NCBI RefSeq assembly: GCF_900105965.1
Contig: NZ_FNTV01000002.1
Coordinates: 186,001 to 250,000, forward strand
Direction: 5' to 3'
Length of the DNA: 64,000 bases
Origin: Arthrobacter alpinus
GTDB lineage: Bacteria; Actinomycetota; Actinomycetes; Actinomycetales; Micrococcaceae
Each line of letters opens with the position of its first letter. The stretch's first letter is position 1. A program made the translations under genes and the position numbers. Shown here piece by piece: positions 45,442 through 53,496 of this stretch. Below the pieces are notes generated by a model. That model had not been told where the DNA came from, did not search any database, and saw nothing but the letters and a program-made list of their open reading frames with translations.

Positions 45442-46331
45442 TTGTCGGTCTCGGAGAGGTCGCGGCGGCGCTGGAGGTAGGCGAGTGAGGCCCAGTCATC
45501 GCGTTCGTGCCCCGTATCGACAGCCTCAGTCAGCAGCTCGGAGAGTAGATCGGCCACGGGCAGTCGCAGTGCGGTCGATGCGGCCTGCGCGCGGGCGAGG
45601 TCGACGTCCTTACGTCCAAGTACTGGGGTGAACCCCGCGGGTGTGTACTTCTCTGCGGCGATGAGCCCGCCGTAGTTCTTGTAGACAGGGCCGGGTGTGA
45701 TGGTCGACGTGAACAGCTCCACCACGGTGCTGGCATCGATGCCCCCACGCTCGGCGATGCTGACCGCCTCAGACATGGATTGGATCGCTGAGGCGATGAG
45801 CACCTGCCCGGCGACCTTGACTACGTTCGCTCGCTGCGGCTCGGTCCCGACCGGCCACGTGCGTGCGCTGATCGCGTCCAACAACGGCTGCACCCGCTCC
45901 ACGAGCTCGGCCTCGCCGGCTGTGACGATGTTGAGGTTTCCCGCCTGGGCCACCGGCACACCGCCGAACATCGGTGCCGCGACATAACCGACGCGCTTTT
46001 CGGCATGCCGTGCGGCGGCCTCCTCGGCCAGGGCAGGGCTTATCGTGGCGAAATTCACGTGCACCGCTCCCGCAGGGGCTGCCGCGAGTGCCCCGCTGTC
46101 GAGGATCACCTCACGCACCGCCTGGTCGTCGGCCAGCACAGAGAACACGACCGGCGAGGAGACGAACACCTCTCGAGCATGAACTACGTCGACAGCGCCG
46201 GCTTCTAGCAGCGAAGCGAGCTTGGCGTGGTCGCGGTTCCATACCGCCACCCTGTACCCAGCATTAATGAGGTTGCGCGCGATCGCCGCGCCCATCCCTC
46301 CGGTACCGACCACGGTCACATCAACAACCAT
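45438..46331 (-). CDS. NAD(P)-dependent beta-hydroxyacid dehydrogenase-like protein
   Basis: About 297 residues from MVVDVTVVGTGGMGAAIARN; a GTG at 46340 is an alternative. The N-terminal GTGGMG binds the cofactor. HVNFATISPALAEEAAARH and VKVAGQVLIASAIQSMSEAV with Lys at the start are the substrate and catalytic regions of the 3-hydroxyisobutyrate dehydrogenase/imine reductase superfamily. Substrate unknown. Confidence 0.85.
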   Translation of the reverse strand: MVVDVTVVGTGGMGAAIARNLINAGYRVAVWNRDHAKLASLLEAGAVDVVHAREVFVSSPVVFSVLADDQAVREVILDSGALAAAPAGAVHVNFATISPALAEEAAARHAEKRVGYVAAPMFGGVPVAQAGNLNIVTAGEAELVERVQPLLDAISARTWPVGTEPQRANVVKVAGQVLIASAIQSMSEAVSIAERGGIDASTVVELFTSTITPGPVYKNYGGLIAAEKYTPAGFTPVLGRKDVDLARAQAASTALRLPVADLLSELLTEAVDTGHERDDWASLAYLQRRRDLSETDK

Positions 46332-46348
46332 TTCCTCCACCTTCCCAT

Positions 46349-46371
46349 TGGAACCTGTTCAAGCGGTTCCA
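46349..46371. promoter_or_regulatory. Operator copy 1
   Basis: TGGAACC, nine bases, GGTTCCA: perfect 7-base arms just upstream of the dehydrogenase gene. Confidence 0.7.
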
Positions 46372-46392
46372 TCGTAGCATCGACTATCTAGG

Positions 46393-46415
46393 TGGAACCG
46401 TCTAAAGTGGTTCCA
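46393..46415. promoter_or_regulatory. Operator copy 2
   Basis: Same arms and same nine-base spacing as copy 1, 44 bases away. The last base is the A of the ATG of the divergent regulator gene. Confidence 0.7.
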
Positions 46416-47014
46416 TGGCCAAGGTTGAGGATGTGCGGAGCGGTGCGCACGTGGCTGAGGTTCCGGCTTTTCGGCTTGACAACGAACAGCTCGCGTTCCG
46501 CTTCACTGCTACCCTCAGTGACCGCAGTGGTCAGTCCGTGGAGCGGTTGCCAGACCGCGGACGTCTGGACGACTGGTTTGCGATGAACAACCTGCGACTC
46601 GGCGCAGATAACGCCACCGATTCAGATCTAACGCTGGCGCGACGGCTGCGCGAGGCCATCCACCGCGCTGGAGCTGATATCGCGGCAGGGTCCCCGACCA
46701 AGCACTCCGATATGACGCTCATCAATACGCTCGCCCAGGAAACGCAGACCTTCCCGGTGCTCAACGTGGACGGCATGCGTTGGGAGGCCGAGGGCGGCGA
46801 TCAGGTACGTGCCAGTCTCGGACTCATCGCGCGTGACGCGATCATGGCCCTCGGAGGCGAGCGGCGAAGCCGAGTTAAGACCTGCGAGAACCCGGACTGC
46901 GGCGGGCTGTATGTCGATACGAGCCAAGCGCGCAACCGGCGCTGGTGCTCGATGAACATCTGTGGCAACCGCGCCAAGAAGGCTAAGTTTCGGCATGGTC
47001 GCGCCGAGCTCTGA
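46415..47014 (+). CDS. ABATE/CGNR zinc-finger transcriptional regulator
   Basis: 199 residues. The N-terminal part is an ABATE-like domain (DDWFAMNNLRL, ARRLREAIHRAGADI). The C-terminal CGNR zinc finger is complete: CENPDCGGLYVDTSQARNRR then WCSMNICGNRAKKAKFR, with four metal-binding Cys. Its start codon overlaps one of two identical-type palindromes, which also cover the divergent dehydrogenase-MFS promoter. Self-control and control of the pump operon is the natural model. Confidence 0.85.
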   Translation: MAKVEDVRSGAHVAEVPAFRLDNEQLAFRFTATLSDRSGQSVERLPDRGRLDDWFAMNNLRLGADNATDSDLTLARRLREAIHRAGADIAAGSPTKHSDMTLINTLAQETQTFPVLNVDGMRWEAEGGDQVRASLGLIARDAIMALGGERRSRVKTCENPDCGGLYVDTSQARNRRWCSMNICGNRAKKAKFRHGRAEL

Positions 47015-47182
47015 CGCTCGGCTGAGCAGGGCGCTCAGTTGCCGATCGTTGTCAGCGGTGGCTCGATCCGTATCGAGTACCTCGTCTGGATTGACTTCAC
47101 CCACAGCCCCCGCCGACTCGGCCGCCGTCTACGTGCTCAGAATCGTGGGATCACCGCGCATCAGGGCCCCGTTTCTAAACGA

Positions 47183-47355
47183 TGTCAAGTGCGCTTACAC
47201 CGGCTTGGCAGGACGCGTTGGGCGCGGACTGGAAAACTGTTCACGACCGCTACCTGCACACCCTCGGCAACCTCACGCTCACCGGCTACAACCCCAGGTA
47301 TTCCGACTGCCCGTTCCGCGAGAAGTGCGACATGGAAGGTGGATTCCGTGACAGC
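47183..47355 (+). pseudogene. Fragment of a DUF262/DUF1524 (GmrSD-type) restriction protein
   Basis: LGADWKTVHDRYLHTLGNLT followed by LTGYNPRYSDCPFREK and DMEGGFRDSP matches the region after the HNH motif of DUF1524 domains. The rest of the gene is absent. It is a scar of a defence gene. Confidence 0.65.
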
Positions 47356-47417
47356 CCTGTGACTGTTGGCTTCCGTTGGCGGCTAAATCACAACTCAGAT
47401 TGGCGGTTTTGGCCGTT

Positions 47418-47443
47418 CCACATGTGGGAACCTCCTGCGGGAC
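47418..47443 (+). repeat. Cassette-boundary repeat 3
   Basis: Weak left arm (CCAC), 16-base spacer with GGGAACCTCC, CGGGAC, between the DUF1524 fragment and the first GNAT gene. Confidence 0.55.
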
Positions 47444-47465
47444 AGATTCAGGTGAATCGTACTTC

Positions 47466-48005
47466 TTAGTCTTCTAGTGGTCGTTTCGCTTGCAACAGCA
47501 GCCCGACACAACCGGTGAAGCTGGTCGTATGAAGCTTCGCAGCCCTGGCAACCTCAGCGAACCCCCACTCACGATGGAGATCGATCGATGCCTGGTTGGA
47601 TGGGTTGACGATGTACCAGGCCGAGTCCGCTCTTGCCCAGATCCAGTTCAATCTCACCTGGGTCAAGGCCCTGGCTATCCCGTGTCGCCTGAACTCGGGG
47701 AGCACTGTCACTCCGCCCAAGTAGTGCCCGCCAGGTGCCTGTCCATTGGCGTAAGACCAGAAGTGGGTCTTGCCCCACCCAACAATGTTGCCATCGGCGG
47801 AGGCGACAACAACCAGTCGGTTTTCGTCAAGAATTGCCGTGGCCATGGCCGCTATATCTGCTGGTGAGCGACCCGCTTTGGTGTCAATGTCACGTATCGC
47901 ATGGATGTCACCACTCGTGGCCATCCTGACGTCAACGGGGCCATCTAACACTGCTTCATGTTGACGTCGGATGGGTAGGTATTCAGCAAATCCGCTACCT
48001 GTCAT
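47466..48005 (-). CDS. GNAT-family N-acetyltransferase
   Basis: 179 residues. VTVLPEFRRHGIARALTQVR is the acetyl-CoA motif (R/Q-x-x-G-x-G/A), and YIVNPSNQASIDLHREWGF is the C-terminal strand-helix of the family. Substrate unknown; cassette context allows antibiotic modification but nothing proves it. Confidence 0.85.
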   Translation of the reverse strand: MTGSGFAEYLPIRRQHEAVLDGPVDVRMATSGDIHAIRDIDTKAGRSPADIAAMATAILDENRLVVVASADGNIVGWGKTHFWSYANGQAPGGHYLGGVTVLPEFRRHGIARALTQVRLNWIWARADSAWYIVNPSNQASIDLHREWGFAEVARAAKLHTTSFTGCVGLLLQAKRPLED

Positions 48006-48098
48006 CCTTCAATTCACCCCTCATGCTCAGCCTTTTTCAAGTATTGCCGAAGCCCCAGTGCGGTCAACCACAAAAGGACACACGAAACGGCACCGCAG

Positions 48099-48129
48099 CC
48101 CCTTTGGGGAACGGCGGATTCTGCGGGAC
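48099..48129 (+). repeat. Cassette-boundary repeat 4
   Basis: CCCC, then GGGGAACGG with a five-base extra (CGGAT), TCTG, CGGGAC. It stands between two genes pointing away from each other. Confidence 0.55.
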
Positions 48130-48238
48130 ACATGCCAGGCTCGTTGGCCGGATGCTGAAATGTCACGCAACTGTTGGCCGACTTGCGGGCGGGATCCCTT
48201 TACGCAGAAGTTGGCTGCCAGGAAGATAAAGTTTCCAC

Positions 48239-49042
48239 ATGACTAGGATCTCCCCAATAACGCTCCGTGGAAAATACGTCACTCTCGAACCCCTGGTCGA
48301 GGACCACCACGACGGACTCGTCGAAGCGGCATCCGATGGCGAACTGTGGAATCTTTGGTACACCGCGGTACCGCGCCCCGAGGGAATGCGTGATGAGATT
48401 CAGCGTCGATTGGCCATGCAGGAAGATGGCTCGATGGTTCCGTTTACGACTCGTTTGAACGACCTTGCTACCGGTGATCCAGGCACGATCATTGGCATGA
48501 CCACGTACTGCGACATCAACGCCGATCTGCCACGCCTGGAAATTGGTTACACCTGGAACGCAGCCAGTGCGCAGGGAACCGGAACGAATCCGGACAGCAA
48601 AAGGCTTCTGCTCGGTCATGCGTTTGAAACACTTAATTGCGTTGCCGTGGAGTTCAGTACGCATTGGATGAATATGCAGTCCCGCGAAGCGATTGCCCGA
48701 TTGGGTGCGAAGCAGGACGGGGTGCTGCGTGCGACAAGTCGCATGGCCGATGGTTCGCTCCGAGATACCGTCATCTTCTCGATCGTTGCCTCGGAATGGC
48801 CACAGGTTCGAAGCGGCCTGGACTTGCGACTCGCGAAAAACGCTGATTCTCAACGTCCATTTGGAAGTAACCGGCTCGTAGACCGCCTGTCCGTAGCGGG
48901 AACCTCCCATGGGACAGTTTTGCGGCGTCGCATGGTGAAGATTTGGGCAGTGTCCATCGAACTCGTCCGACGCGTTGTCGATCTGGGTTGGCAAGATCTA
49001 GGGATTTGGAATCCATGGCACGGACAGGGGCGCTCGAGCTAG
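48239..49042 (+). CDS. GNAT-family acetyltransferase (RimJ-like) with C-terminal read-on
   Basis: 267 residues, while the family usually has about 195. ISPITLRGKYVTLEPLVEDH, LEIGYTWNAASAQGTGTNPD and STHWMNMQSREAIARLGAKQ are RimJ/RimL features. The normal end lies near IFSIVASEWPQVRSGLDLRL (about residue 200). The next 65 residues look non-coding and run through repeat 5, so the original stop seems lost by a base change or indel. Confidence 0.8.
   Translation: MTRISPITLRGKYVTLEPLVEDHHDGLVEAASDGELWNLWYTAVPRPEGMRDEIQRRLAMQEDGSMVPFTTRLNDLATGDPGTIIGMTTYCDINADLPRLEIGYTWNAASAQGTGTNPDSKRLLLGHAFETLNCVAVEFSTHWMNMQSREAIARLGAKQDGVLRATSRMADGSLRDTVIFSIVASEWPQVRSGLDLRLAKNADSQRPFGSNRLVDRLSVAGTSHGTVLRRRMVKIWAVSIELVRRVVDLGWQDLGIWNPWHGQGRSS
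48890..48915 (+). repeat. Cassette-boundary repeat 5
   Basis: TCCG, 16-base spacer with GGGAACCTC, TGGGAC; extended arms CTGTCC/GGACAG pair. It lies inside the read-on part of the GNAT frame. Confidence 0.65.
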
Positions 49043-49078
49043 CCACCCCCCAGCAATAGTTAGGGGAGGATGGTCGGT

Positions 49079-49621
49079 ATGTCGAGGAATGAGTTTGCAG
49101 TCTTTATCAACGGTAGTTACGGCGTTGGGAAATCTTCAGCCTTGGATCATGTCGCGGATCTCATGGCAGCTGCTAGGCGGCCGTTCAGTGTGATGGATGT
49201 CGACTGGTTCCATCGATCGTGGCCGCCTGCAGCCGAAGATCCTGCAAACGTTCTTACTGAAGCGAAGAATATGTCGGCGGTTTGGCAGAACTATCGCGCG
49301 ACCGGGACCCGAAATCTGGTTGTATCTGGTGTCATCGCCTCAATAAGGGACCAGGCTAGGTATGCGGAAGCATTCGATCTGCGAATCCGCTCGGTCCGGC
49401 TGGTAGCTTCTGAGGAAGTTACTCGTATGCGTCTTGCTGCTCGATACAGCAACGACCAGGGCCTGAGTCTCGATTGGCATCTTGAGCGGTTCCAGGAGTT
49501 GAGCGAGAGCATAGCGCAAGCTGGGCTAGATGAGCTTGTCATCGATACGTCGTTATTGAGTCCGGCAGCAGTGGCAGAGAGCATTTGTGAGCACTTCGAT
49601 CTAGTGGGCCAAGTCAGTTGA
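49079..49621 (+). CDS. Small P-loop kinase-like protein
   Basis: About 180 residues. The Walker A loop is INGSYGVGKSSALDHV at the N-terminus; MDVDWFHRSWPP is a Walker B/substrate region. The size and layout match small nucleoside or antibiotic kinases. GGGGAGG nine bases before the ATG at 49079 supports this start over 49070. Substrate unknown. Confidence 0.75.
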   Translation: MSRNEFAVFINGSYGVGKSSALDHVADLMAAARRPFSVMDVDWFHRSWPPAAEDPANVLTEAKNMSAVWQNYRATGTRNLVVSGVIASIRDQARYAEAFDLRIRSVRLVASEEVTRMRLAARYSNDQGLSLDWHLERFQELSESIAQAGLDELVIDTSLLSPAAVAESICEHFDLVGQVS

Positions 49622-49717
49622 GATTCTGTCCGGTTGCTGGCCCTCGAGCATGGCCACGTCAACATTGCTGGCAAATGGTGCACGAGCTGGCTCAGTAGCG
49701 CGTCTCGTCCGGACCTG

Positions 49718-49742
49718 CCCGCATACGGAACCCTGAGCGGAC
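49718..49742 (+). repeat. Cassette-boundary repeat 6
   Basis: CCCG, 16-base spacer with GGAACCCTG, CGGAC. Confidence 0.65.
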
Positions 49743-49781
49743 GGTCGTGTAACGGTGTGGGCCACAACCAACGTTGGGGAG

Positions 49782-50306
49782 CTACGCGGCGCTGAGGGAA
49801 TTTACGACTTCGGATGCGGCCCGTCCAGGCGTGAGTGCACTGGTATCGATGACATGTGCTTCCCTCCCCAACCAGCCGTGGAAGGCTTCGTCATAGGGAG
49901 TGAGGTAGTTGTATCGAAATACCGAGGGACCCATCATAGTGTCATCCTGGATCCGTTTCCTGAGGGTTTCCTGATCGGCGTGAAGCACGAAATGGCGCAC
50001 CGGAATGCCGTAGGAAGCTAGGCCTTGGCTGATCTCCCGCCAATAGGGCTCGATCAAAACGGTCATCGGCATAACAAGTGTGCCTCCGGTGTAATCGAGG
50101 ATGCGATGAGCCGTCTCGACGACGAGTGACCTCCACGGTGGCCAATTCTGGAAGTTGTCGGTCTCCGGTAGTCCCGGGTTGACATCCATCAGCGTCTCGC
50201 CGACCTTCTCGGCGTCGAACACACGTGAATCAGGGATCAGCTGCTGCACGAGGGCAGCCGTCGTCGTTTTTCCGACGCCATGAGTGCCGTTTAGCCAAAC
50301 GATCAT
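49782..50306 (-). CDS. TmrB-like P-loop ATPase
   Basis: 174 residues. VWLNGTHGVGKTTTAALVQQ at the start, then VFDAEKVGETL and VMPMTVLIEPYWREI, follow the order of TmrB, the tunicamycin resistance ATP-binding protein of Bacillus, and of related small kinases. Resistance to a nucleoside-type antibiotic is possible but not shown by sequence. Confidence 0.7.
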   Translation of the reverse strand: MIVWLNGTHGVGKTTTAALVQQLIPDSRVFDAEKVGETLMDVNPGLPETDNFQNWPPWRSLVVETAHRILDYTGGTLVMPMTVLIEPYWREISQGLASYGIPVRHFVLHADQETLRKRIQDDTMMGPSVFRYNYLTPYDEAFHGWLGREAHVIDTSALTPGRAASEVVNSLSAA

Positions 50307-50336
50307 CGGCTCATACTAACGGACCTGCCGCTGTGC

Positions 50337-50360
50337 CCGGTGGGGAACGTCCTGCGGGCA
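50337..50360 (+). repeat. Cassette-boundary repeat 7
   Basis: CCCG, 15-base spacer with GGGGAACGTC, CGGGC. The arms extend to a perfect 7-base pair GTGCCCG/CGGGCAC (50334-50362). Confidence 0.7.
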
Positions 50361-50470
50361 CCACAAATGCCGGGCCAGCCCGCGTCTCGACGGTCCGGAG
50401 AATCATCGTTCGGGTGAGGTGGCAGCTGGGCTTTTGACCCTCCGGTTGGAGGAGGGGCAATGATAGAAGT

Positions 50471-51274
50471 ATGTTCACCATCGGCGAGTTCGCCCAGCTA
50501 ACTAACATCACGGTCAAAGCCCTCCACCACTATGACGAGGTGGGATTGCTTCGGCCCGCAGAAATCGACCCTTCCAGCCGGTATCGAAGTTATGCAGCCG
50601 CTCAGCTAAGACCTGCACTGCTGATTCGAGCACTTCGTGATGTAGACGTTCCACTAAAAGAACTGGCCGACGTCGTGGATGAAGAGACTGCCACTGTCGC
50701 GCTCGAACGACACCACGCCAATCAACAAGCAGTGCGGGAGGCCCAAGACCGCGCACACGAGCGGGCAAGCGCCGTTATCCGGACGCTTGGAGCGAAGGCA
50801 CAAGTGCAGGTCCGTGAGGCTCGGGCACAACCATTTATTGGGGCAGTCATACGAATCGACGATTCCGATGAGAATGGCGACTCCGAAATGAACGATGAGT
50901 TCGGTGCGCTGTATGCCGCGGCAAACGAGCTAGGCGTGCAGCCGACTGGTGAATTGTGGACGACCCTCCGATCCGGTGAACGCGAGTCGATTGATATGGT
51001 GTTGTGTCTGGCCGTCGGTGGACCGCTAGGCAAAGATTCTGTTGATTCTATTTACGAGCTCGGCGAGCTTCCGCACCGGCGCGAGATTGTCACGGCCTGG
51101 CTGGGTGATCAATCAGAACTTGTCGAGGGTGTCCTGCACCCAGCGGTAATGAAAATCTTTGAAGAGCTCGAAAGAAGCGGGCTGAGTACGAAGCTGGACA
51201 ATGTCCGGCAGGTCAACAAACCTGATGGCGGTGTTGAAGTAGCCACCACCTTGAAAGCGCTTAGCAGCCCGTAG
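50471..51274 (+). CDS. MerR-family regulator with effector-binding domain
   Basis: 267 residues. The N-terminal winged helix (TIGEFAQLTNITVKALHHYD) leads to a coiled-coil dimer helix, then a GyrI-like effector domain of about 150 residues. BltR/BmrR-type proteins of this build switch on drug efflux genes when a cationic drug binds. There is no pump in the same interval, so the target gene is unknown. Its stop codon lies inside repeat 8. Confidence 0.85.
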   Translation: MFTIGEFAQLTNITVKALHHYDEVGLLRPAEIDPSSRYRSYAAAQLRPALLIRALRDVDVPLKELADVVDEETATVALERHHANQQAVREAQDRAHERASAVIRTLGAKAQVQVREARAQPFIGAVIRIDDSDENGDSEMNDEFGALYAAANELGVQPTGELWTTLRSGERESIDMVLCLAVGGPLGKDSVDSIYELGELPHRREIVTAWLGDQSELVEGVLHPAVMKIFEELERSGLSTKLDNVRQVNKPDGGVEVATTLKALSSP

Positions 51275-51293
51275 AACGAACCCTCCGCGGGAC
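51268..51293 (+). repeat. Cassette-boundary repeat 8
   Basis: CCCG, 16-base spacer with GAACCCTCC, CGGGAC. It begins in the last codons of the MerR gene. Here GAACCCTC also pairs with GAGGGTTT-GTTC just downstream, so a terminator may be superimposed. Confidence 0.7.
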
Positions 51294-51884
51294 ACCGCTG
51301 AGGGTTTGTTCATGTTTGGCTGCAAGCCGGGTTTGGGTCGTGTCTGATCGAAGGATTCGGGGGATGTTCATCACGAACGTGGAACCGGACGCGTTCAAGA
51401 ACGCCTCGAACCGGGCCCTGAGCACTGTGATCAATGCGGCCGCAGCAACGAAAGGCTCCGCGGCACCCGGATCCGATCCTTTCGCCTTAGTCAGCACCGC
51501 GGCGAGCTATCTCACCCACTACGCGAACATCAGACTGCGGTGGGCCTGCAGAGACCGCCTTTCTACGATTAGCCGACGAAACCCGTCGCTGGGACTCTCC
51601 GTCCGGCGGTCGCCAGCCCATTCCGGCATGCCGGCGATGAAACTGCGCAAGGCCGACAGTGCGGAATCGAGTAGCTCTAAGTGCTAGAAGGCGGTGTTCT
51701 GTGATAGTCATATGGTGCACCTGGCTGATCAGACCGGCGGAGATCGCCGAGATACAGAAGAAGCTCATAGATATTTCCTGGTCCAGGTCGAGGCCACCGG
51801 AGCTGCGGCTATCCACTCCGGTGGCCTCATAGCGACGATCGCCAATGTCGCCGCATCTGCGAGGTTTGGGCGCAAAGTGTGCTG
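51294..51884. other. No secure gene
   Basis: Overlapping frames on both strands (for example plus 51316-51687) lack family likeness and ribosome binding sites. It may hold a decayed cassette. Confidence 0.3.
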
Positions 51885-52508
51885 TCAACTGCCGTTTCGG
51901 GTGTCGTTGAGTGGTCCGTGGTTGAGATGGATGTCGCTGAAGACGGCCTCGCAGTGTTCCCCGAACGGCGCCTGGCTGAGGAAACCGATGTACGTAGGCG
52001 TGTGTGCGGGCGTTGGGAGGTTGAACAGCCGGACGAAGTTCCACCGCTTGCCATCGAGCGACGAGTGGAAGGCCCAGGCGTTGTTGCCGAGGGAGGCGAG
52101 GCGCAGGTAGACGCTGGTGTCGGTTACGAGGTGTGAGTTCACGTCGTCCGAGTACGTGTTGGTGACGACGCTGACGACCATAGTGTCGCCATCGGGTGAG
52201 TTCTCGAAGCAGAGCTTCGCCCAATGGTCTTTATCCGCCCAGATCGACAGGGCGCCGGCATCAAAGGTGGTTCGGTCGCTGGCTACGGTCACTTTGGCCG
52301 AGAGAGTGAAGGGCGTCGGTGGTGCGACGAACGCCAGGCTCGCTGCTGCGTGCTGCTGCTCGCCTCCGGTCGCGTCGTTGGTCCAATCGACCCCGCCCGC
52401 GCTCCGCATAGTGAGTGTTTGGGTGGATTGGTCGATCGTGGCTTCACCCTCGAGGGGGATCCACGAAAGGGGCGGCAGGGTGTCGAGTGAGAGGTGAGGG
52501 TTCGGCAT
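51885..52508 (-). CDS. DUF1349 (concanavalin-like) protein
   Basis: 207 residues. The beta-rich fold shows in LTMRSAGGVDWTNDATGG, FDAGALSIWADKDHWAKLCF and AWAFHSSLDGKRWNFVRLF, typical for DUF1349, a lectin- or glucanase-like jelly roll. It likely binds sugars; no catalytic residues are evident. No signal peptide. Confidence 0.75.
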   Translation of the reverse strand: MPNPHLSLDTLPPLSWIPLEGEATIDQSTQTLTMRSAGGVDWTNDATGGEQQHAAASLAFVAPPTPFTLSAKVTVASDRTTFDAGALSIWADKDHWAKLCFENSPDGDTMVVSVVTNTYSDDVNSHLVTDTSVYLRLASLGNNAWAFHSSLDGKRWNFVRLFNLPTPAHTPTYIGFLSQAPFGEHCEAVFSDIHLNHGPLNDTRNGS

Positions 52509-52642
52509 GGTTCGTGCTTTCTTTTCCGTTGATGGGTGGAGCGTCGGTCACAGAGTATGCGATCGCAGCCTTGCTGATGTTCAGGGACCGGCGTCGTATT
52601 ACTGGATTCTTCCAGCGCAACGCATAGTTTCAGTTGCGGACG

Positions 52643-52669
52643 CCCCATAAGCCGAACCTTGATCGGAAC
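52643..52669 (+). repeat. Cassette-boundary repeat 9
   Basis: CCCC, 17-base spacer with CCGAACCTT, CGGAAC. It is degenerate but in the expected place between two genes. Confidence 0.5.
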
Positions 52670-52687
52670 ACTCAATCCAGTGTTCAC

Positions 52688-53320
52688 TCATTGCAGCGCA
52701 ACGCTGCTGCCATCAACCACCAACGCCTGGCCGTCTCGAAGCGCCCAGTACTGTTTGCCATCTTGAGCGTAAGCGGCAGCCACCTGAGTCAGGATCTCGC
52801 GTTCCGGGTGATCCGAGGTTCCGAGATGCGGCACAAAGGGGCGGTCGAGAATATTGAGGCCGTCGTACTTGACTGCTCCATATTGGAGCAAAGCATCGTC
52901 CGTTGAATCGCACTCTTCGAGACCCAACAGGCTCGGGGCGAGGACGCAACCCCCAGCACTGAAACCGGCGTAGACCAAGGAATCGGCCCTGAGGTGATCC
53001 ACAATGATCGCGTCGGCTCCTGATCGGGCCATCGCAGCCCGGAGCGTGAAGACGTTGCCGCCCCGGACCCAGACAAAGTCCGGTTGACCAAACTTCACGG
53101 AAAGACTCTCGGCATCGTACAACCGCAGGTCGAGCTCATGTGCAGTGAGTCCAATGCCCGCGAGATTCGTGAGCTGGCGTTCAGTTTCTACTCGCCGCGT
53201 CTCAGGGTCAGCACCATCAAGAGCGTTCATGATGATCCACCCGTTCCTTTTACCCCGAACCAGGCTCGTGAAAGTTTCGGGACGGTCACCAAGCTGGTAT
53301 GAAGACAGATAGAGGCGCAT
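52688..53320 (-). CDS. Peptidase E-like protein (family S51)
   Basis: About 210 residues from MRLYLSSYQLGDRPETF; starts further upstream (53335, 53362) cannot be excluded. PDFVWVRGGNVFTLRAAM and YAGFSAGGCVLAPSLLG, with the nucleophilic Ser in GFSAGG, are the signature of aspartyl dipeptidases and cyanophycinase relatives. VPHLGTSDHPERE may carry the His. It would cleave short peptides in the cytoplasm. Confidence 0.8.
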   Translation of the reverse strand: MRLYLSSYQLGDRPETFTSLVRGKRNGWIIMNALDGADPETRRVETERQLTNLAGIGLTAHELDLRLYDAESLSVKFGQPDFVWVRGGNVFTLRAAMARSGADAIIVDHLRADSLVYAGFSAGGCVLAPSLLGLEECDSTDDALLQYGAVKYDGLNILDRPFVPHLGTSDHPEREILTQVAAAYAQDGKQYWALRDGQALVVDGSSVALQ

Positions 53321-53385
53321 GGTGCCATTGTCCATACTTATACGCCGAGAGTCATTTTCCAATGAAGTGTGTACGTCCGCATCTG

Positions 53386-53410
53386 CCCGATGGGGAACCC
53401 TCTGTGAGGC
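53386..53410 (+). repeat. Cassette-boundary repeat 10
   Basis: CCCG, 15-base spacer with GGGAACCCTC, then TGAGGC; outer bases CTGCC/GGCAG pair. Confidence 0.6.
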
Positions 53411-53496
53411 AGTGGGTTCGGTGAATGAGTTGTCGGCAGGTGGGCCGGGCGTTGAAGTGTTGAGTGGCGGGCCTCAGTGTTGTGGAGTTCGTGGCG

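Noticed and set aside
44450..45499. Minus-strand frame of 349 codons
   Set aside because: It is the out-of-frame shadow of the MFS gene; Arg/Pro-rich.
48200..48994. Minus-strand frame of 264 codons
   Set aside because: It is the antisense shadow of the GNAT gene and lacks a ribosome binding site.
51268..51312. Explaining the repeats as ordinary terminators
   Set aside because: Only the copy at 51268 has an added terminator-like partner; others follow genes on the wrong strand or lie between divergent genes.
51316..51687. Plus frame of 123 codons after the MerR gene
   Set aside because: No family likeness, starts in a possible terminator hairpin, and overlaps other equally poor frames.
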